DNA from: Microbacteriaceae bacterium
GTDB taxonomy: Bacteria > Actinomycetota > Actinomycetes > Actinomycetales > Microbacteriaceae
Assembly (NCBI GenBank): GCA_024639845.1
Contig: JAHEGG010000005.1
Coordinates: forward strand, 224,724-288,723
Reading direction: 5' to 3'
DNA length: 64,000 nt
How positions within the stretch are numbered: the stretch's first letter is position 1; each line of letters starts with the position of its first letter. The notes under the pieces are model-generated. The model worked only from the letters and a program-made list of their open reading frames with translations, was not told where the DNA came from and searched no databases. The position numbers were made by a program, and so were the translations under genes. This document shows positions 46,289 to 55,065 of the stretch, piece by piece.

Positions 46289-46454
46289 GCAACGACCCCA
46301 ATGACCACGAAATGACTGAAATTCTGTGGAAATAGAAATCCTTAATCAATCTTTTAAGCAACGACAGGACAATTTTTAAGCAACGGCTTTTCACTTGGAA
46401 ATGGTCCTGATTCGTCACTTAGGCCGACCTAACTGGACCTCGGCTCGAAATTAG

Positions 46455-46470
46455 GTTAGGTTCCCCTAAC
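46455..46470. promoter_or_regulatory. Third GTTAGG-N4-CCTAAC palindrome, upstream of the endonuclease gene
   Basis: GTTAGGTTCCCCTAAC, a perfect 6-4-6 palindrome of the same form as the two at the iron permease (22667 and 22697). The preceding bases make TTAGGTTAGG, extending the DtxR/IdeR match. It ends 32 bp before the TTG start of the endonuclease. Regulation of this gene by an iron-dependent repressor is an inference. Confidence 0.6.
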
Positions 46471-46502
46471 AAAGGCTTAATGCCAATAAAGACGGGGAAA
46501 AA

Positions 46503-47216
46503 TTGCTATCTCACTACGGAACAGAACAAGTCGGCATTTCAGCAGAGATTGCTCTCGCTGACCTAACAGGCGTGAAGATCGACTCAGCGTATCGCACCAG
46601 AGGGCGAACAGAGCTTATTAGCCACATCCAACCAGCACTTAGCTCGGTGATTAGCCTTTTCCCAAAGCCGACTGCCCACATCGCTGGAGACCAAAACCCA
46701 GTGGATTTTCTTCTTGAAGGAAATGCGACATTGTCGGTTAAGTCAAATATGCGAGAAGCAGGCAAAGTCGCACCGCAAATCATCGGGCAGCCAACCGCCT
46801 CAACATTTTGGGCTCGCTTGCCTCATTTGGTACCAGCAGGGACCAACATAAACTCCCTTTCTTATTCACAGTCTGCCCAAGTATTCAAACAAGTGGCCCA
46901 AGCGGAAATTGTCGCCTTGCTCGGTGAGTATTGGAAAAACCTGTTTGACTGCGACTTCATGGTTTATGTTTTTGAGGTCTTGGACAAGAACGACAACCTT
47001 TCCGCAAAGCCGAAAGTTAAGGTCTTCAAGAAGGCACAAAGCCCAGCCTGGCAAAGGTCAAGAATTACATTCACTAAGTCCGTTGCCGACTGGAATGAAA
47101 GTTGCACCGTGAAATATGGCAACTTCTCAATTGGCGAATTTCAAATCCACGCCAACCGAAACTGCTTTAAGTTCCGATTTAACCTCAACGGACTTATTCA
47201 AGCGGGTCTGCTCTAA
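46503..47216 (+). CDS. Putative type II restriction endonuclease
   Basis: 237 residues from a TTG at 46503 with GGGGAA upstream; the ATG at 46480 is out of frame. A nuclease-like core NPVDFLLEGNATLSVKSN (residues ~66-83) fits PD-(D/E)XK with the S-V-K variant, and is followed by KVAPQIIGQP. It is paired tail-to-tail with a DNA methyltransferase, with stops overlapping by 4 bp, the usual context of a type II R-M endonuclease. Recognition site unknown. Not assigned to a named family. Confidence 0.72.
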   Translation: MLSHYGTEQVGISAEIALADLTGVKIDSAYRTRGRTELISHIQPALSSVISLFPKPTAHIAGDQNPVDFLLEGNATLSVKSNMREAGKVAPQIIGQPTASTFWARLPHLVPAGTNINSLSYSQSAQVFKQVAQAEIVALLGEYWKNLFDCDFMVYVFEVLDKNDNLSAKPKVKVFKKAQSPAWQRSRITFTKSVADWNESCTVKYGNFSIGEFQIHANRNCFKFRFNLNGLIQAGLL

Positions 47217-48193
47217 ATTAAAGCTACTGCGGTTGCTTGTGATTCCAAACGTTTTTTGAGTTTGGCGTAAAAGTTGGCTTCTCGCTCAACGATTACGGCG
47301 TTTCGGCCCAACGAAAGAGCTGCCTCGCCTGAAGAGCCTGACCCACCAAAGCCGTCAAGTATTGTGTCCCCTGGCTTTGAGTAAAGTGCGACCAAAAATT
47401 GGAGAAGCGGGACTGGCTTCTCAGTCGGGTGAAGCCTGTTGCCAACTTTAAGCGGGTTCTGGACATAGTTTGGAACGCAGGCTTGAAAGTATTTCTTCCC
47501 TTCGTCATCCAACTTATAAATGGCTTGAGTCTTCTTGACGGCTTCTTTTTTGCTGGATTCAAGGATGTTATCCACCACTTGCGAAATCATATCAACGTGA
47601 TCCGTACCGAACAGGTCATCTTCCTGAAGGTTCAAAACTGCATCTCTAACCTTTGAGTAGATGATGGTGCTGACTTTGTCCGCAACGATTGTTGCTTCAA
47701 TGATTTTGTCCTCCAGTGTTTGCTCCAGAATAGGAACATCAGCGTTAAAAGTCACATTTTTGCCTTCTTTTACACCGACAACTATGTATTCGTTGGCACT
47801 CATTGGCATGTATTGGCGATTGACAGGCACTGCGTTATTTTTCCGCCAGGTGATTAAGCGGCGAGGCGAAAGACCGTTCTTTTTGAGGGCTTCCATTAAG
47901 TGGGAGGTGTAGGCATCAGCACAGAAAATTGCGAAACTTCCGCCCTTGCGTAATACCTGAGACCACTCCGAAGACCACTCGTCAAGTTTCCCCAAGAACT
48001 CTTCGTGAGAATAACTGTCCCAATCCTCGCCGCTTTCGCTGTCAAATTGGTAAGAGTGAATAGTGTTCTTCTCGTAGGAGGCGAAGTTGGTCTTTTTGGA
48101 GATATTGAAAGGCGGGTCAGTCAAGACGAAATCAACGCTTGCCGCTTCAACAAATTTGAAGTTGTCTCCGTGATGTAAAACCAAGTTGGACAA
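47213..48193 (-). CDS. Beta-class DNA methyltransferase (probable adenine-N6) of a type II R-M system
   Basis: 326 residues. Motif IV is near the N-terminus (VDFVLTDPPFNIS), target-recognition region in the middle (about 130-240), and the SAM-binding motif I at the C-terminus (PGDTILDGFGGSGSSGEAALSLGRNAVIVERE), preceded by NRLHPTEKPVPLLQFLV. That order (IV ... I) is beta-class. DPPF suggests m6A, but m4C cannot be excluded. Protects the host against the partner endonuclease; its specificity should be the same. Confidence 0.9.
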   Translation of the reverse strand: MSNLVLHHGDNFKFVEAASVDFVLTDPPFNISKKTNFASYEKNTIHSYQFDSESGEDWDSYSHEEFLGKLDEWSSEWSQVLRKGGSFAIFCADAYTSHLMEALKKNGLSPRRLITWRKNNAVPVNRQYMPMSANEYIVVGVKEGKNVTFNADVPILEQTLEDKIIEATIVADKVSTIIYSKVRDAVLNLQEDDLFGTDHVDMISQVVDNILESSKKEAVKKTQAIYKLDDEGKKYFQACVPNYVQNPLKVGNRLHPTEKPVPLLQFLVALYSKPGDTILDGFGGSGSSGEAALSLGRNAVIVEREANFYAKLKKRLESQATAVALI

Positions 48194-48244
48194 TGTTCCT
48201 CGCTAAATTCTTAAGTGTCCCAAATCCGCTTTTTTGAAGTGGCT

Positions 48245-48258
48245 GGTCAAATTTGACC
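48245..48258. promoter_or_regulatory. 14-bp perfect palindrome upstream of the methyltransferase gene
   Basis: GGTCAAATTTGACC, 51 bp before the methyltransferase ATG (48193). Methyltransferase genes of R-M systems are often repressed by their own protein or a C protein binding such palindromes. No C-protein gene is visible nearby. Confidence 0.5.
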
Positions 48259-48356
48259 CAAACCGTTACAGGTTCGGCGATGTTTCAATTATGGTCTCTG
48301 CTTCCGACATCTTTACTTTCAACGCACGAGCCAGTTGATAACCCATTGCGGAGCCA

Positions 48357-48608
48357 TCATAGACAGAACAAAAACCTTGAATTCTCGGCATCCGAAGCCG
48401 ATGCAGGAAGTTCGTCATCGCCAGGTTGGTCCACCTGATTCCCCGGAACCGTTGATTCATCTGTAGGTGAACTCGATTGCGAAGAACTTTCCGAAGGTTC
48501 GGCTTGCCCGGCACCGCTAGCGAACGCTAAACCGCCGAAAAGTAGCCCAAGAACGAGTCCAACAACGCCCGTGCCGCCTGCAAGGTACCCACCATATTTG
48601 CCAAACAT
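48357..48608 (-). pseudogene. Truncated duplicate of the 45441-46181 membrane-protein gene
   Basis: 83-codon frame. The first 75 residues match the start of the 45441-46181 protein (MFGKYGGYLAGGTGVVGLVL, then ESSSQSSSPTDES against ESPSQSSPPTDES) with three changes visible, then it leaves the repeat at 48383 and ends in an unrelated ENSRFLFCL. It keeps the membrane segment but lacks the soluble domain, so it is taken as a nonfunctional remnant. Confidence 0.85.
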
Positions 48609-48714
48609 GGTTTGACATTAGCAAAAAAAGAAAAGCCCCCATTGCTGGAGGCTTTTGTCTTTTGGCGTGCCGTCGGTCACGTTCGCGCCAATTGTGGAGA
48701 TGGGGGGAATTGAA
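48383..48714. repeat. Right 332-bp direct repeat, adjoining intact ssrA
   Basis: Partner of 45956-46288. Its right 20 nt are the 3' end of the intact ssrA gene. The outer boundary with the cassette is at 48382/48383. Confidence 0.95.
48631..48656 (-). terminator. ssrA intrinsic terminator
   Basis: Minus strand AAAAGCCTCC AGCAAT GGGGGCTTTT followed by CTTTTTTT. Lies 39 bp after the ssrA 3' end. Confidence 0.9.
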
Positions 48715-49059
48715 CCCCCGTCCAGAACTTGAATTCTGGGCCTTCTACGGGTGTAGCTTCAGTGACGCTTTACTCGGTTCTGATCATGCCCTGAAGCGAG
48801 CCAACCAACAAACCCAGCCTGAGTTCAAGTCCCGAGCGGCCCTAAGGCGTAACCGCTCAGCAAGATTTCTAAATGACGCCAGTACCCGTAACGAAATCAA
48901 ATACGGACTGACGGACTTCAGGCTCGCTTAAGCAGCGAGGGCGAAGTCGGCGCGATTAGCATCGGCACCTATAGTTTGCAGCGGACATTTACGTGTTGAC
49001 GCTACATTCACGACCCGCTTCTCCCAGGCAAAAGAGCACTGTCGAAACCGATCATCCCC
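48695..49059 (-). ncRNA. ssrA: tmRNA (transfer-messenger RNA)
   Basis: About 365 nt. 5' end GGGGATGATCGGTTTCGACAGTG, 3' end GGACGGGGGTTCAATTCCCCCCATCTCCA; the acceptor stem GGGGATG pairs with CATCTCC and CCA is not encoded. Resume codon region TATAGGT-GCC and stop TAA at 48928 give the tag ADANRADFALAA, ending in ALAA, the ClpXP/ClpAP degron. Works with SmpB, encoded at 49667-50140, to rescue stalled ribosomes. The 3' end is within the right repeat. Confidence 0.97.
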
Positions 49060-49118
49060 ATGTTTAGTTATCAAAACCCATTGCTGGGCTAGATAAGGAT
49101 AACCCCTAGCAGCGACAT

Positions 49119-49673
49119 TTAGTGTGTGAGTTTTCGCTTAACCAGAACGTGCTTGTCATCGATAGGTGCGACCGTCTTGAAACCTGCCTTTAGAAAGGTG
49201 CTCAGCTTGCCTCGGTAGGCCCAGGATGCAAACTCGTCGCTCGCGAGTGGCGCAGCTTCTAAATGGTCAAATCCTTGCGCGGCCAGATCCTCAACGGCAA
49301 AGTTGAGCAGTGCCGTTGCCACGCCCTGACCCTGATGTTTTTCGTCGATCACGAAGCAAAGCATCCGTGCGGTTTTTTCGTCGGTTGGCGGCAAGGCCTT
49401 GAAGTTGTTGGCCTTGTTAGCAGCCACCCAGCCGATAACCTGATCGCCCTCATAGGCCAAGTAACCGTTCATGGTGCCGGAGGCAATGCGGTCACAAGCA
49501 GCTTTTCGATTGCGTTCAGCAGTTGGTTTGCCATCCGCCAGGTCGGTTTCGGTGTCGAGATAGAACTGGCAGTAGCATCCGGCCCACTGCGGATTTGTTG
49601 CAAATGCCGGCCCGCCCATAAAACCCAAGAAGTCCTCGAGTTCTGCAGGCGTCAGCCGGCGAATCTCTACCAT
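49119..49673 (-). CDS. GNAT family N-acetyltransferase
   Basis: 184 residues. The acetyl-CoA motif [30 protein letters not shown] (Q-x-x-G-x-A around residue 115) is present. Substrate unknown. Upstream gene smpB ends at 49667, so it overlaps this start by 7 bp; the group smpB-GNAT-ssrA is read together. Confidence 0.85.
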   Translation of the reverse strand: MVEIRRLTPAELEDFLGFMGGPAFATNPQWAGCYCQFYLDTETDLADGKPTAERNRKAACDRIASGTMNGYLAYEGDQVIGWVAANKANNFKALPPTDEKTARMLCFVIDEKHQGQGVATALLNFAVEDLAAQGFDHLEAAPLASDEFASWAYRGKLSTFLKAGFKTVAPIDDKHVLVKRKLTH

Positions 49674-50140
49674 TCCTTGCCCTTGGTAGCCATGGCACGA
49701 TCGGCTTCGCGTTTGTCTTGGCGCTCTTTCAGCGCCTGCCTCTTGTCGTAGTCACGCTTTCCTCTGGCCAAAGCGATTTCAACCTTCGCCTTGCCGTCTT
49801 TGAAATAGAGCGAGAGCGGAACCAAGGTGTAACCACTCTCTCGAACCTTTCCCGAAAGCTTGTCTATCTCAGCTCGATTCAAAAGTAGCTTGCGGCGACG
49901 GCGCGTGGCATGGTTAGTCCAAGTGCCCTCCAGATATTCGGGAATGTGCACGTTCTCTAGCCAAGCCTCGCCGCCATCGATGCTGGCATAGCCATCCACC
50001 AGGGATGCACGACCAGCCCGCAACGACTTCACTTCGGTTCCACGAAGCACGAGTCCGGCTTCGAAGACATCCTCAATGTGATAGTCGTGACGGGCTTTTC
50101 GATTGCTAGCAACGACTTGTTGCCCACGCTCTCTTGGCAC
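49667..50140 (-). CDS. smpB: SsrA-binding protein SmpB
   Basis: 157 residues. [40 protein letters not shown] is the family core; the C-terminal Lys/Arg-rich tail ([23 protein letters not shown]) enters the decoding site. Binds tmRNA, whose gene is 600 bp downstream. Start ATG. Confidence 0.97.
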   Translation of the reverse strand: MPRERGQQVVASNRKARHDYHIEDVFEAGLVLRGTEVKSLRAGRASLVDGYASIDGGEAWLENVHIPEYLEGTWTNHATRRRRKLLLNRAEIDKLSGKVRESGYTLVPLSLYFKDGKAKVEIALARGKRDYDKRQALKERQDKREADRAMATKGKEW

Positions 50141-50211
50141 GATTCACTCCTGGTTGATTTGACCCACGGTCAGCCCATCAGTCTAACAACCGAAAGGCTA
50201 GACACATAGGG

Positions 50212-51126
50212 CTAGATCTTGAGGTATCGGCGAATGGCAAACCCGGATGCGATTGCGGCGAGCACCACGCCCGACCCGATGATGAGGGGCATGAGCAAAA
50301 GGGCATCATCGACGCCAACGAACGATGTCAAAGGAAGGCGCTGCGCCAGGTATCCCTGAACAAAGAAAACCACGATTGCCACTACCGCACCCGAGGCGAG
50401 CACGCTACCTATGGTCGCGGCCACGACTCCCTCGAGAATGAACGGCAGCTGAATGTAGAAGTTGCTTGCACCAACCAGTCGCATGATTCCGATTTCGCGA
50501 CGGCGTGAGAATGCCGAAAGGCGAATTGTCGTTGAGATTAACAGCACTGCAGAAGCGAGCATGATGGCCGCGATTCCAACGGCCGCAATCGAAGCCGCGT
50601 TCAGAATGCTGAAAATTTGGTCTAGATATGAGCGCTGATCGCGAACCTCTTCGACTCCAGCGACTCCCGTGAATGACTCAACGATTACAGCGCTCTTGTT
50701 CGGGTCTTTCACCTTGACCCAGTAGGTCTCGTTGAGCTGCTCTTTCTTGACATATTTGGCAACTGCGTTGTCGGCGAACTGCTCTTGGAACTTGTCATAC
50801 GCAGCCTGGTGGTCTTCGAAGTAGTAACGCTCGACAAACGGAGTCAGAGCTGCATCTTTGAGGGCTGCTTCAACCGTTGCCTTGACATCGCTCGATGCCT
50901 CGCCCTGCGGGCAGGCATCCGCTGGGCTGGTGTCGGTGCAGAGATAGATTGCGACCTGAGCCTTGTCATACCAGTAGGTCTTCATCTGGCCGATTTGTGC
51001 TTGCAATAGCCCGGCCGTGCCGACAAAGGTTAGCGAAAGAAAAGTGACCAGGATGATCGAAACGATCATGCTGACGTTGCGTGACAGCCCTTGGCCTATT
51101 TCGCGCATCAAAAAGCCGAATTTCAC
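50212..51126 (-). CDS. ftsX: Cell division protein FtsX
   Basis: 304 residues, four membrane segments (about 20-42, 175-205, 225-250, 275-300) with a large extracytoplasmic domain (residues ~50-165) between the first two, containing CTDTSPADACPQ, which could form a disulfide. With FtsE activates peptidoglycan hydrolases in division. ATGA overlap with ftsE. Confidence 0.95.
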   Translation of the reverse strand: MKFGFLMREIGQGLSRNVSMIVSIILVTFLSLTFVGTAGLLQAQIGQMKTYWYDKAQVAIYLCTDTSPADACPQGEASSDVKATVEAALKDAALTPFVERYYFEDHQAAYDKFQEQFADNAVAKYVKKEQLNETYWVKVKDPNKSAVIVESFTGVAGVEEVRDQRSYLDQIFSILNAASIAAVGIAAIMLASAVLLISTTIRLSAFSRRREIGIMRLVGASNFYIQLPFILEGVVAATIGSVLASGAVVAIVVFFVQGYLAQRLPLTSFVGVDDALLLMPLIIGSGVVLAAIASGFAIRRYLKI

Positions 51127-51950
51127 TCTTGCTCCTCGGCTTGGTCGGTGGACGAGATGCGGGATTCTGGCTCGTTGCCTTGTTCTGGCTCGTTTGCCTG
51201 TTCTGGCTCGTTGCCTTGTTCTGGCTCGGTGTCTGAAGAGATAGGAACCTGATCGGTGATTGGCAGGGCTGTCTCATAACCGGACTTCTTGTCGTCTCTG
51301 ACTATGACTCCCCCGCGGAGTTCGATAACTCGACGCTTGAGACGGTCCACGATACCTACGTCGTGTGTCGCCATGACGATCGTGGTGCCATTCTGATTGA
51401 TCTTTTCGAGCAACGAGACGATACCGGCACTGGTAGCTGGATCTAGGTTTCCGGTCGGCTCGTCGGCGAGCAGAAGGTCTGGCTTGTTCACGATTGCTCT
51501 AGCCAGTGCTACTCGCTGCTGTTCACCACCGCTTAGCTCGTTCGGCAGGCGGTCGGCTTTTTCTTCGAGTCCGACCAGGCGCAAAACCTCTGGAACCGCA
51601 TCCGCAATATAAGCCGAAGACTTGCCGATCACTTCGAGGCTGAAAGCCACATTTTGAAAAACAGTTTTGTTGGGCAGGAGCCTGAAGTCTTGAAAAACCA
51701 CGCCCATCTTGCGACGAAGGGCGGGAACCTTGCGACTTGGAATGGTCACCAGATTTTGACCCAGCACAAATAAGTCGCCTCGGCTTGCGATTTCTTCACG
51801 CAACATCAGGCGCAGCAAAGTGGACTTGCCTGAACCAGAGGCTCCGACCAGAAAGACGAAGTCGCCACGCTCAATCTCAAGCGAAACAGCGTCTAGGGCT
51901 GGCTTTGGAGCGCCTTTGTGCTGTTTGGTGACATTGGAAAAGGAAATCAT
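51123..51950 (-). CDS. ftsE: Cell division ATP-binding protein FtsE with Glu-rich repeat tail
   Basis: 275 residues. ABC core: Walker A GASGSGKSTLLRL, signature LSGGEQQRVALARA, Walker B ADEPTGNLDP. The usual FtsE is about 220-230 residues; here about 50 are added, ending with an imperfect EPEQGN repeat (EPEQGNEPEQANEPEQGNEPE). The repeat at DNA level is 18 bp (about 51166-51231). It is expected to be cytoplasmic and disordered. Confidence 0.94.
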   Translation of the reverse strand: MISFSNVTKQHKGAPKPALDAVSLEIERGDFVFLVGASGSGKSTLLRLMLREEIASRGDLFVLGQNLVTIPSRKVPALRRKMGVVFQDFRLLPNKTVFQNVAFSLEVIGKSSAYIADAVPEVLRLVGLEEKADRLPNELSGGEQQRVALARAIVNKPDLLLADEPTGNLDPATSAGIVSLLEKINQNGTTIVMATHDVGIVDRLKRRVIELRGGVIVRDDKKSGYETALPITDQVPISSDTEPEQGNEPEQANEPEQGNEPESRISSTDQAEEQE

Positions 51951-51993
51951 CTTGGGTCAAGACTAGGCTGACCAGTTTGGTTTTTGGCGGAGG

Positions 51994-53094
51994 CTAGGCG
52001 CTCTTGCGCCAACGAATTCCAGCGGTGATAAAACCATCAAGATCGCCGTCAAAAACTGCACCGGGATTGTTGACTTCGTAATCGGTTCTAAGGTCTTTAA
52101 CCATTTGGTACGGAGCCAAAACATAGGAACGCATCTGCTCGCCCCACGATGCCTTCACATCGCCGGCGATTTGCTTCTTCTTGGCTTCTTCTTCGCGACG
52201 TCGCTGCTCGAGTAGGCGGCTCTGAAGCACTCGCATGGCTGCCACTTTGTTCTGAAGCTGGCTCTTTTCGTTCTGGCAAGACACAACGATGCCGGTCGGA
52301 AGGTGGGTGATTCGAACGGCTGAGTCGGTCGTGTTGACCGACTGACCGCCGGGCCCAGAAGATCTAAAAACGTCGACGCGAATATCAGATTCTGGAATCT
52401 CAACCACATCGGTTTGCTCAATCAGTGGCACAACTTCGACGGCCGCGAAAGAGGTTTGACGCTTGCCCGCGGAGTTGAAAGGGCTCATTCGCACGAGGCG
52501 GTGGGTGCCGGCTTCTACGCTCAATGTTCCGAACGCGAAAGGCGAATCGATTTCAAAGGTCGCCGACTTGATTCCGGCACCTTCTGAATAAGAAATGTCG
52601 AGAACCTGGGCGGGCATCTTGTGCTTCTCGGCATAGCGCAGATACATGCGCATGAGCATCTCGGCAAAGTCGGTGGCATCATCGCCACCAGCCCCGGCCC
52701 GAATCGTGACGACCGCCGATCGTGCGTCATACTCGCCGTTCAGCAGGGTCTGCACCTCTAGTTCACCGATGTCAGCGGCAAGCAACGCAAGCTCATTTTT
52801 GGCCTCGGCCTGAGTTGCAGCATCCCCTTCGGCATTTGCCATCTCAATAAGAACCACCAGATCGCTCAGTCGACTTTCAACATCATGGATGCGCGTGATT
52901 TGGCTCTGAGCGCGAGAAAGTTTTGATGTGACCGCCTGGGCGTGTTCAGCGTCATCCCAGAGATTTGGCTCGGATGCTTGCACCTTGAGGGTTTCGATCT
53001 CGTTAGCAAGAGTTTCGATATCGACGACCTGCCGCACAGATGCAAAGGTTTCACGCAGTGCTGCGATTTCGGTGCTTAGGTCGAGGTCTGCCAT
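51994..53094 (-). CDS. prfB: Peptide chain release factor 2
   Basis: 366 residues. RF2 stop-codon motif SPF ([17 protein letters not shown]) and the catalytic GGQ in [20 protein letters not shown]. Reads UAA and UGA. The frame is continuous, so there is no programmed frameshift. 43 bp upstream of ftsE, as is usual. Confidence 0.97.
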   Translation of the reverse strand: MADLDLSTEIAALRETFASVRQVVDIETLANEIETLKVQASEPNLWDDAEHAQAVTSKLSRAQSQITRIHDVESRLSDLVVLIEMANAEGDAATQAEAKNELALLAADIGELEVQTLLNGEYDARSAVVTIRAGAGGDDATDFAEMLMRMYLRYAEKHKMPAQVLDISYSEGAGIKSATFEIDSPFAFGTLSVEAGTHRLVRMSPFNSAGKRQTSFAAVEVVPLIEQTDVVEIPESDIRVDVFRSSGPGGQSVNTTDSAVRITHLPTGIVVSCQNEKSQLQNKVAAMRVLQSRLLEQRRREEEAKKKQIAGDVKASWGEQMRSYVLAPYQMVKDLRTDYEVNNPGAVFDGDLDGFITAGIRWRKSA

Positions 53095-53145
53095 GTCGCT
53101 TCAAGTCTAGGTCAGCAGCCTAATCGGCTGAACGATAATGGATGA

Positions 53146-54333
53146 GTGAAACCAGCGAGCACGATGAGCCTAATCAGGCCACTTCTGGTTCCCGTTTTCT
53201 TGCCGTCACTCCTAATGTCGATTGCTGAATATTCGCTATTGCCAATCATTCCTGCCAGCGCGCTTCAACTCGGGGCCGATATTCCAACGGCAGGTTTGAT
53301 TGCCGGGCTCTTGATGGTTGGCGTGCTCATAGCCGATCTTCCGGCAGGTCGCTTGGTTGACCGAATCGGCGAGCGCCGTTCGATGATCGCCGGTTCCGCA
53401 CTTGGCACATTCGGCGTGGCGTTGGTCGCTATCGGTCACAGCCTGCTTCTGATGGCACTCGGAGTTTTTTCGCTTGGCGTGGGCATCGCGATCTTTGCTC
53501 TAGCCAGGCATGCATTCTTCGCTGAGCACATTCCGGTCGAATTCAGGGCCAGATCGCTCTCTCTGCTAGGCGGAACCTTCCGCGGCGGAGCGTTCGTTGG
53601 CCCGATCATCGGTTCACTGTTTATCGCCCAGTGGAGCGTGGCTTCGGTCTATTGGTTGGCGGGCATCACTTGCGTGATTGCGGCGGCAACCTTGCTCGCC
53701 TCACCTCGAGATGTAATCAAACCGACACCGGCTAGCCAACCCGGAGGCATCTGGGCGGTCGCCAAGCGCGAGGCCAAGCCACTTTTGACTCTCGGTGTTG
53801 GTGCAGCCGTTCTAGGTGCGATTCGCACCACTAGGCAGGTTGGCCTTCCGCTATGGGCCTTAGTGATCGGCCTCTCACCAGAAGACACATCGCTGTTCAT
53901 CGGCATCGCCGGGATTCTGGACTTTGCACTGTTTTACACTTCTGGGCAAATCATGGATCGCTGGGGTCGGTTCTGGGCTGCCGTTCCACCAACCATTGGG
54001 CTCGGGGTGCTGCACATCTTTGTTTTCGCTGCCCACGATGGAACTGGCTTCTTGCTCTTGGCCGGCGCGATGGCTCTGGCCAATGGTTTCGGAAGTGGCA
54101 TCATTCTCACCATGGGTGCAGACCTTGCTCCTTCGGATGCTCGAAACGAGTTTCTCGCGTCATACCGGTTGATCACCGACATCGGAGTTGCGGCCGCACC
54201 TCCCCTGCTCTCGGCACTAACCGTGTGGACTGGAGCACTTTCGGTCGCCATGGCAAGTTTTGGGGTTTTGGGCATCGCCGGTGGTCTGTTGATGTGGCGT
54301 TACATCCCCCGGTTTATCCCGAAACGAAACTAA
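53146..54333 (+). CDS. MFS transporter
   Basis: 395 residues, about twelve hydrophobic segments. Motif A GRLVDRIGERRSMIAG (G-x-L-x-D-R-x-G-R-R type) lies between segments 2 and 3. Drug/metabolite transporter group; substrate not inferable. GTG start at 53146 with an ATG at 53164 as alternative. Convergent with the TadE gene; coding ends overlap by 20 bp. Confidence 0.85.
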   Translation: MKPASTMSLIRPLLVPVFLPSLLMSIAEYSLLPIIPASALQLGADIPTAGLIAGLLMVGVLIADLPAGRLVDRIGERRSMIAGSALGTFGVALVAIGHSLLLMALGVFSLGVGIAIFALARHAFFAEHIPVEFRARSLSLLGGTFRGGAFVGPIIGSLFIAQWSVASVYWLAGITCVIAAATLLASPRDVIKPTPASQPGGIWAVAKREAKPLLTLGVGAAVLGAIRTTRQVGLPLWALVIGLSPEDTSLFIGIAGILDFALFYTSGQIMDRWGRFWAAVPPTIGLGVLHIFVFAAHDGTGFLLLAGAMALANGFGSGIILTMGADLAPSDARNEFLASYRLITDIGVAAAPPLLSALTVWTGALSVAMASFGVLGIAGGLLMWRYIPRFIPKRN

Positions 54334-55039
54334 TCGCCCTGGCGCTTCGCGATGCACAGGCAAGCTGCCTGTCGGTTGGCAAGTTCAATCTGAAGAAGTT
54401 CACGAGTGGTGGCTCAAATTCGACACATAAGGTGACCTCGGTAGTCTTCGCCTCAAGACGAATGGCGCGCCATCGGAACTCGCTATTGATAGACCGCATC
54501 AACTCGGAAGCAACCTGATCGAACTCAGAAACCTGGCTTTCGGAAAGGTCGATGGCTAGAGATGAAGCCAAAGCCTGAGCCCGCTCATCAGCGATCATGC
54601 CCGAAACAATGTTGGCCGAGGTAAGGCTAATAGATAGCATCAGTGCAACGAAGACAGAAAACAGCGGAAGCATCGAACCGCGATCTGATCGAAATTGTTG
54701 CCAGGCTGGGTGTGCGTTCGCGAGCCTAATCCGAACGAATTCGCTTGCCTTGCCGATTTGAACCGAGAGGCTGGCGGTAGCTCCATCCAACGGCAATAGG
54801 TCCAGTGTCGGTGGTTCGCTTGCCCCGATCTCACTAGCCAACATTCTGGCTCGAGCAACGATTTCTCTAGGAGTTCGCCCAAGTTCTATACCTCGCGCAA
54901 GCTCCTGGACAATCGAAACAGTTGCGAATTTGTCGTGTTGAGCGATGTCGACATTAGTTATCCAGCCGAGAAGAAACACCAGAACCAGCGGTATCACCAG
55001 AACAAACTCGAGGACTGAGTTTCCCCGTTCATCAGACAT
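54314..55039 (-). CDS. Two TadE-like modules fused in one frame
   Basis: About 241 residues from ATG 55039. Two N-terminal-type TadE segments occur: SDERGNSVLEFVLVIPLVLVFLLG (residues 2-25) and SDRGSMLPLFSVFVALMLSISL (about 119-142), each an RG motif followed by a hydrophobic helix. The first is TadE-like, the second resembles the small secreted protein (Rv3654c-type) that normally follows as a separate gene. No stop occurs between, so they are fused. Part of a Flp/tad pilus set. Confidence 0.72.
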   Translation of the reverse strand: MSDERGNSVLEFVLVIPLVLVFLLGWITNVDIAQHDKFATVSIVQELARGIELGRTPREIVARARMLASEIGASEPPTLDLLPLDGATASLSVQIGKASEFVRIRLANAHPAWQQFRSDRGSMLPLFSVFVALMLSISLTSANIVSGMIADERAQALASSLAIDLSESQVSEFDQVASELMRSINSEFRWRAIRLEAKTTEVTLCVEFEPPLVNFFRLNLPTDRQLACASRSARAISFVSG

Positions 55040-55065
55040 GGTATTGAGAAGACGCGCGTGAACAG

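Noticed and set aside
48266..48514. Short minus-strand frame ending in QLARALKVKMSEAETIIE as a possible controller (C) protein
   Set aside because: It spans the repeat boundary in another frame; only the last 35 residues are cassette sequence, too little to support a gene.
48662..48931. Plus-strand open frame over ssrA
   Set aside because: It is the complement of the tmRNA gene, whose structure and ends are unambiguous.
51994..53094. Programmed frameshift in prfB
   Set aside because: The frame is continuous from the ATG with no internal stop near the start.
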